Of a stretch of 8,865 bases of DNA, positions 7,796-8,865 are shown piece by piece. The first letter of the stretch is position 1, and every line of letters begins with the position of its first letter. The stretch covers positions 272,617 to 281,481 of the forward strand of contig CP070641.1 in the NCBI GenBank assembly GCA_020354085.1. Reading direction: 5' to 3'. This DNA comes from Pseudomonadota bacterium (GTDB lineage Bacteria > Pseudomonadota > Gammaproteobacteria > Acidiferrobacterales > Sulfurifustaceae). Below the pieces are notes generated by a model, which saw only the letters and a program-made list of their open reading frames with translations, ran no database searches and was not told where the DNA came from. Position numbers and translations under genes: made by a program.

Positions 7796-8865
7796 GTGCG
7801 CCGCGCGCAATCCACCCCGCTCAACTCGCTCGAACGCCGCGCCATCGCGAGCCTCGGCACTATCTTCGCGCTTCGCCTGCTGGGGCTGTTTCTGATCCTG
7901 CCGGTGTTCGCCCTCTATGCTGAACAGCTTGAGGGCCACACACCGCTGCTCGTGGGCTTGGCGCTTGGCGCCTACGGGCTGACACAGGGGATCCTGCAAA
8001 TCCCGTACGGTATGGCGTCGGATCGCTTCGGGCGCAAACCGGTGATCGCTGCGGGGCTCGTGGTGTTTGCGATCGGGAGCGTGATCGCCGCACTTGCCAC
8101 TACGATCGAGGGTGTGATCGTGGGTCGCGCGATACAAGGGGCGGGGGCCGTGAGTGCTGCGGTAGTGGCCATGGTGGCCGATCTTACGCGTGAGGAGACG
8201 CGCACCAAGGCCATGGCAATTATCGGCATTTCCGTTGGCGCCTCGTTCGTGTTGTCGCTCATGTTGGGTCCCGTGCTCAATGCCGGCATCGGGGTGCCCG
8301 GCATTTTCTGGTTGACTGCGGCGCTCGCCTTGGTCGGCATCTCGGTGCTGTTCCTGTTCGCGCCGACACCGGTGCATTCGCAACCCTATGCTGATCGCGC
8401 CACCTTGCGGCGTTCACTTGGGCGAGTGGTGAGCGATCCACGTCTGCTGCGTCTCAATCTCGGCATCTTCTTCTTGCACTGTGCGCTGACCGCGGTGTTC
8501 GTCGTGGTACCGCTCGCGCTCGTGCGGCATGCCGGCTTGCCGGCGCTTGAGCACTGGAAGGTGTATCTGCCGGTTATGCTGATTTCGGTGATATTCATGT
8601 TCCCCTTGATTGCCGCGGCCGAGAAACGCTCGCGCACGCGCGTGGTCTTTGCCGGCGCTGTCTTGGTCTTGGCCGTATCGCAGACGGTATTATTTGAAGT
8701 GCACCAGCAACTGAGTGGCATCGTGGTCGGCTTGCTGTTGTATTTCATCGCCTTCAATGTGCTCGAAGCGATGCTACCGTCGCTTGTGTCGCGCACGGCC
8801 CCGGCTGCCTCCAAAGGCACGGCCATCGGTGTGTTCACCAGCTTCGAGTTCCTTGGCGCGTTCGT
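7796..8865 (+). CDS. yajR: YajR-type major facilitator superfamily transporter (3' end outside window)
   Basis: This is a twelve-helix MFS inner-membrane transporter, probably a proton-coupled exporter of unknown substrate. The visible 356 residues match E. coli YajR closely in key stretches: LERRAIASLGTIFALRLLGLF, YGLTQGILQIPYG, LTREETRTKAMAIIG, EHWKVYL and FNVLEAMLPSL. MFS motif A, GMASDRFGRKP, is intact at 72-82 in the loop between helices 2 and 3, and RAIQGAGA (111-118) fits helix 4. About ten or eleven hydrophobic helices are seen before the window ends. E. coli YajR has about 454 residues and a C-terminal ferredoxin-like domain, which would lie outside. The start is uncertain. GTG at 7796 gives MRRAQSTPLNSLERRA, which fits the homologue length, but no binding site precedes it. 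The ATG at 7749 is in another frame. Divergent from uvrA by 95 bases. Confidence 0.9.
   Translation, partial: MRRAQSTPLNSLERRAIASLGTIFALRLLGLFLILPVFALYAEQLEGHTPLLVGLALGAYGLTQGILQIPYGMASDRFGRKPVIAAGLVVFAIGSVIAALATTIEGVIVGRAIQGAGAVSAAVVAMVADLTREETRTKAMAIIGISVGASFVLSLMLGPVLNAGIGVPGIFWLTAALALVGISVLFLFAPTPVHSQPYADRATLRRSLGRVVSDPRLLRLNLGIFFLHCALTAVFVVVPLALVRHAGLPALEHWKVYLPVMLISVIFMFPLIAAAEKRSRTRVVFAGAVLVLAVSQTVLFEVHQQLSGIVVGLLLYFIAFNVLEAMLPSLVSRTAPAASKGTAIGVFTSFEFLGAF

Noticed and set aside
7749..7895. ATG at 7749 as the start of the transporter gene
   Set aside because: It is in a different frame and stops at 7895 without any MFS-like sequence. The transporter frame has its first plausible start at GTG 7796.
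7778..8383. Open minus-strand frames opposite the MFS transporter (also 8386-8838)
   Set aside because: The plus-strand frame encodes a clear YajR-like protein. The minus-strand products are low-complexity shadows.

Overview
The window is a GC-rich bacterial chromosome segment, most likely from a gammaproteobacterium. The evidence is the gene order secY-rpmJ-rpsM-rpsK-rpsD-rpoA-rplQ (end of the spc operon, then the whole alpha operon), the close match of SecY, RpoA, UvrA and the MFS transporter to the E. coli proteins as I know them, and a uvrA/MFS divergent pair downstream of rplQ, an arrangement also known from Pseudomonas. Genus or family cannot be fixed from sequence reading alone.

Layout: positions 2-923 hold the 3' part of secY and complete rpmJ, the end of the spc operon. 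The 99-base rpmJ-rpsM gap holds a strong sigma70-type promoter (TTGATA, 17 bp, TAGAAT) with a GC-rich discriminator, plus several hairpins that could form an S4-responsive leader. Positions 1023-3963 are the alpha operon: rpsM (S13), rpsK (S11), rpsD (S4), rpoA (RNA polymerase alpha) and rplQ (L17), all on the + strand with short gaps. It ends in a clear intrinsic terminator with a 12-bp stem (3987-4020). A single-domain SAM hydrolase of the DUF62 family (4054-4779) follows on the + strand. It converges on uvrA (minus strand, 4776-7700), and the two stop codons share one CTAG. A 95-base divergent region (7701-7795) carries overlapping candidate promoters and an imperfect inverted repeat. It leads into a YajR-type major facilitator transporter (7796 to the window edge, truncated at 3').

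How the genes fit together: the first block makes the protein-export channel SecY, ribosomal proteins of both subunits and the alpha subunit of RNA polymerase, all under growth-rate-coupled control. S4 is the known translational repressor of this operon in E. coli. The second block is unrelated in function: SAM turnover, nucleotide excision repair and a membrane transporter. No gene lies outside known families, and I see no mobile element, CRISPR array, tRNA, rRNA or defence system. No stretch over 300 bases lacks a gene. The points worth a second look are regulatory and architectural: the alpha-operon leader, the shared CTAG stop, the uvrA-yajR palindrome, and the zinc-ribbon forms of both S4 and L36.
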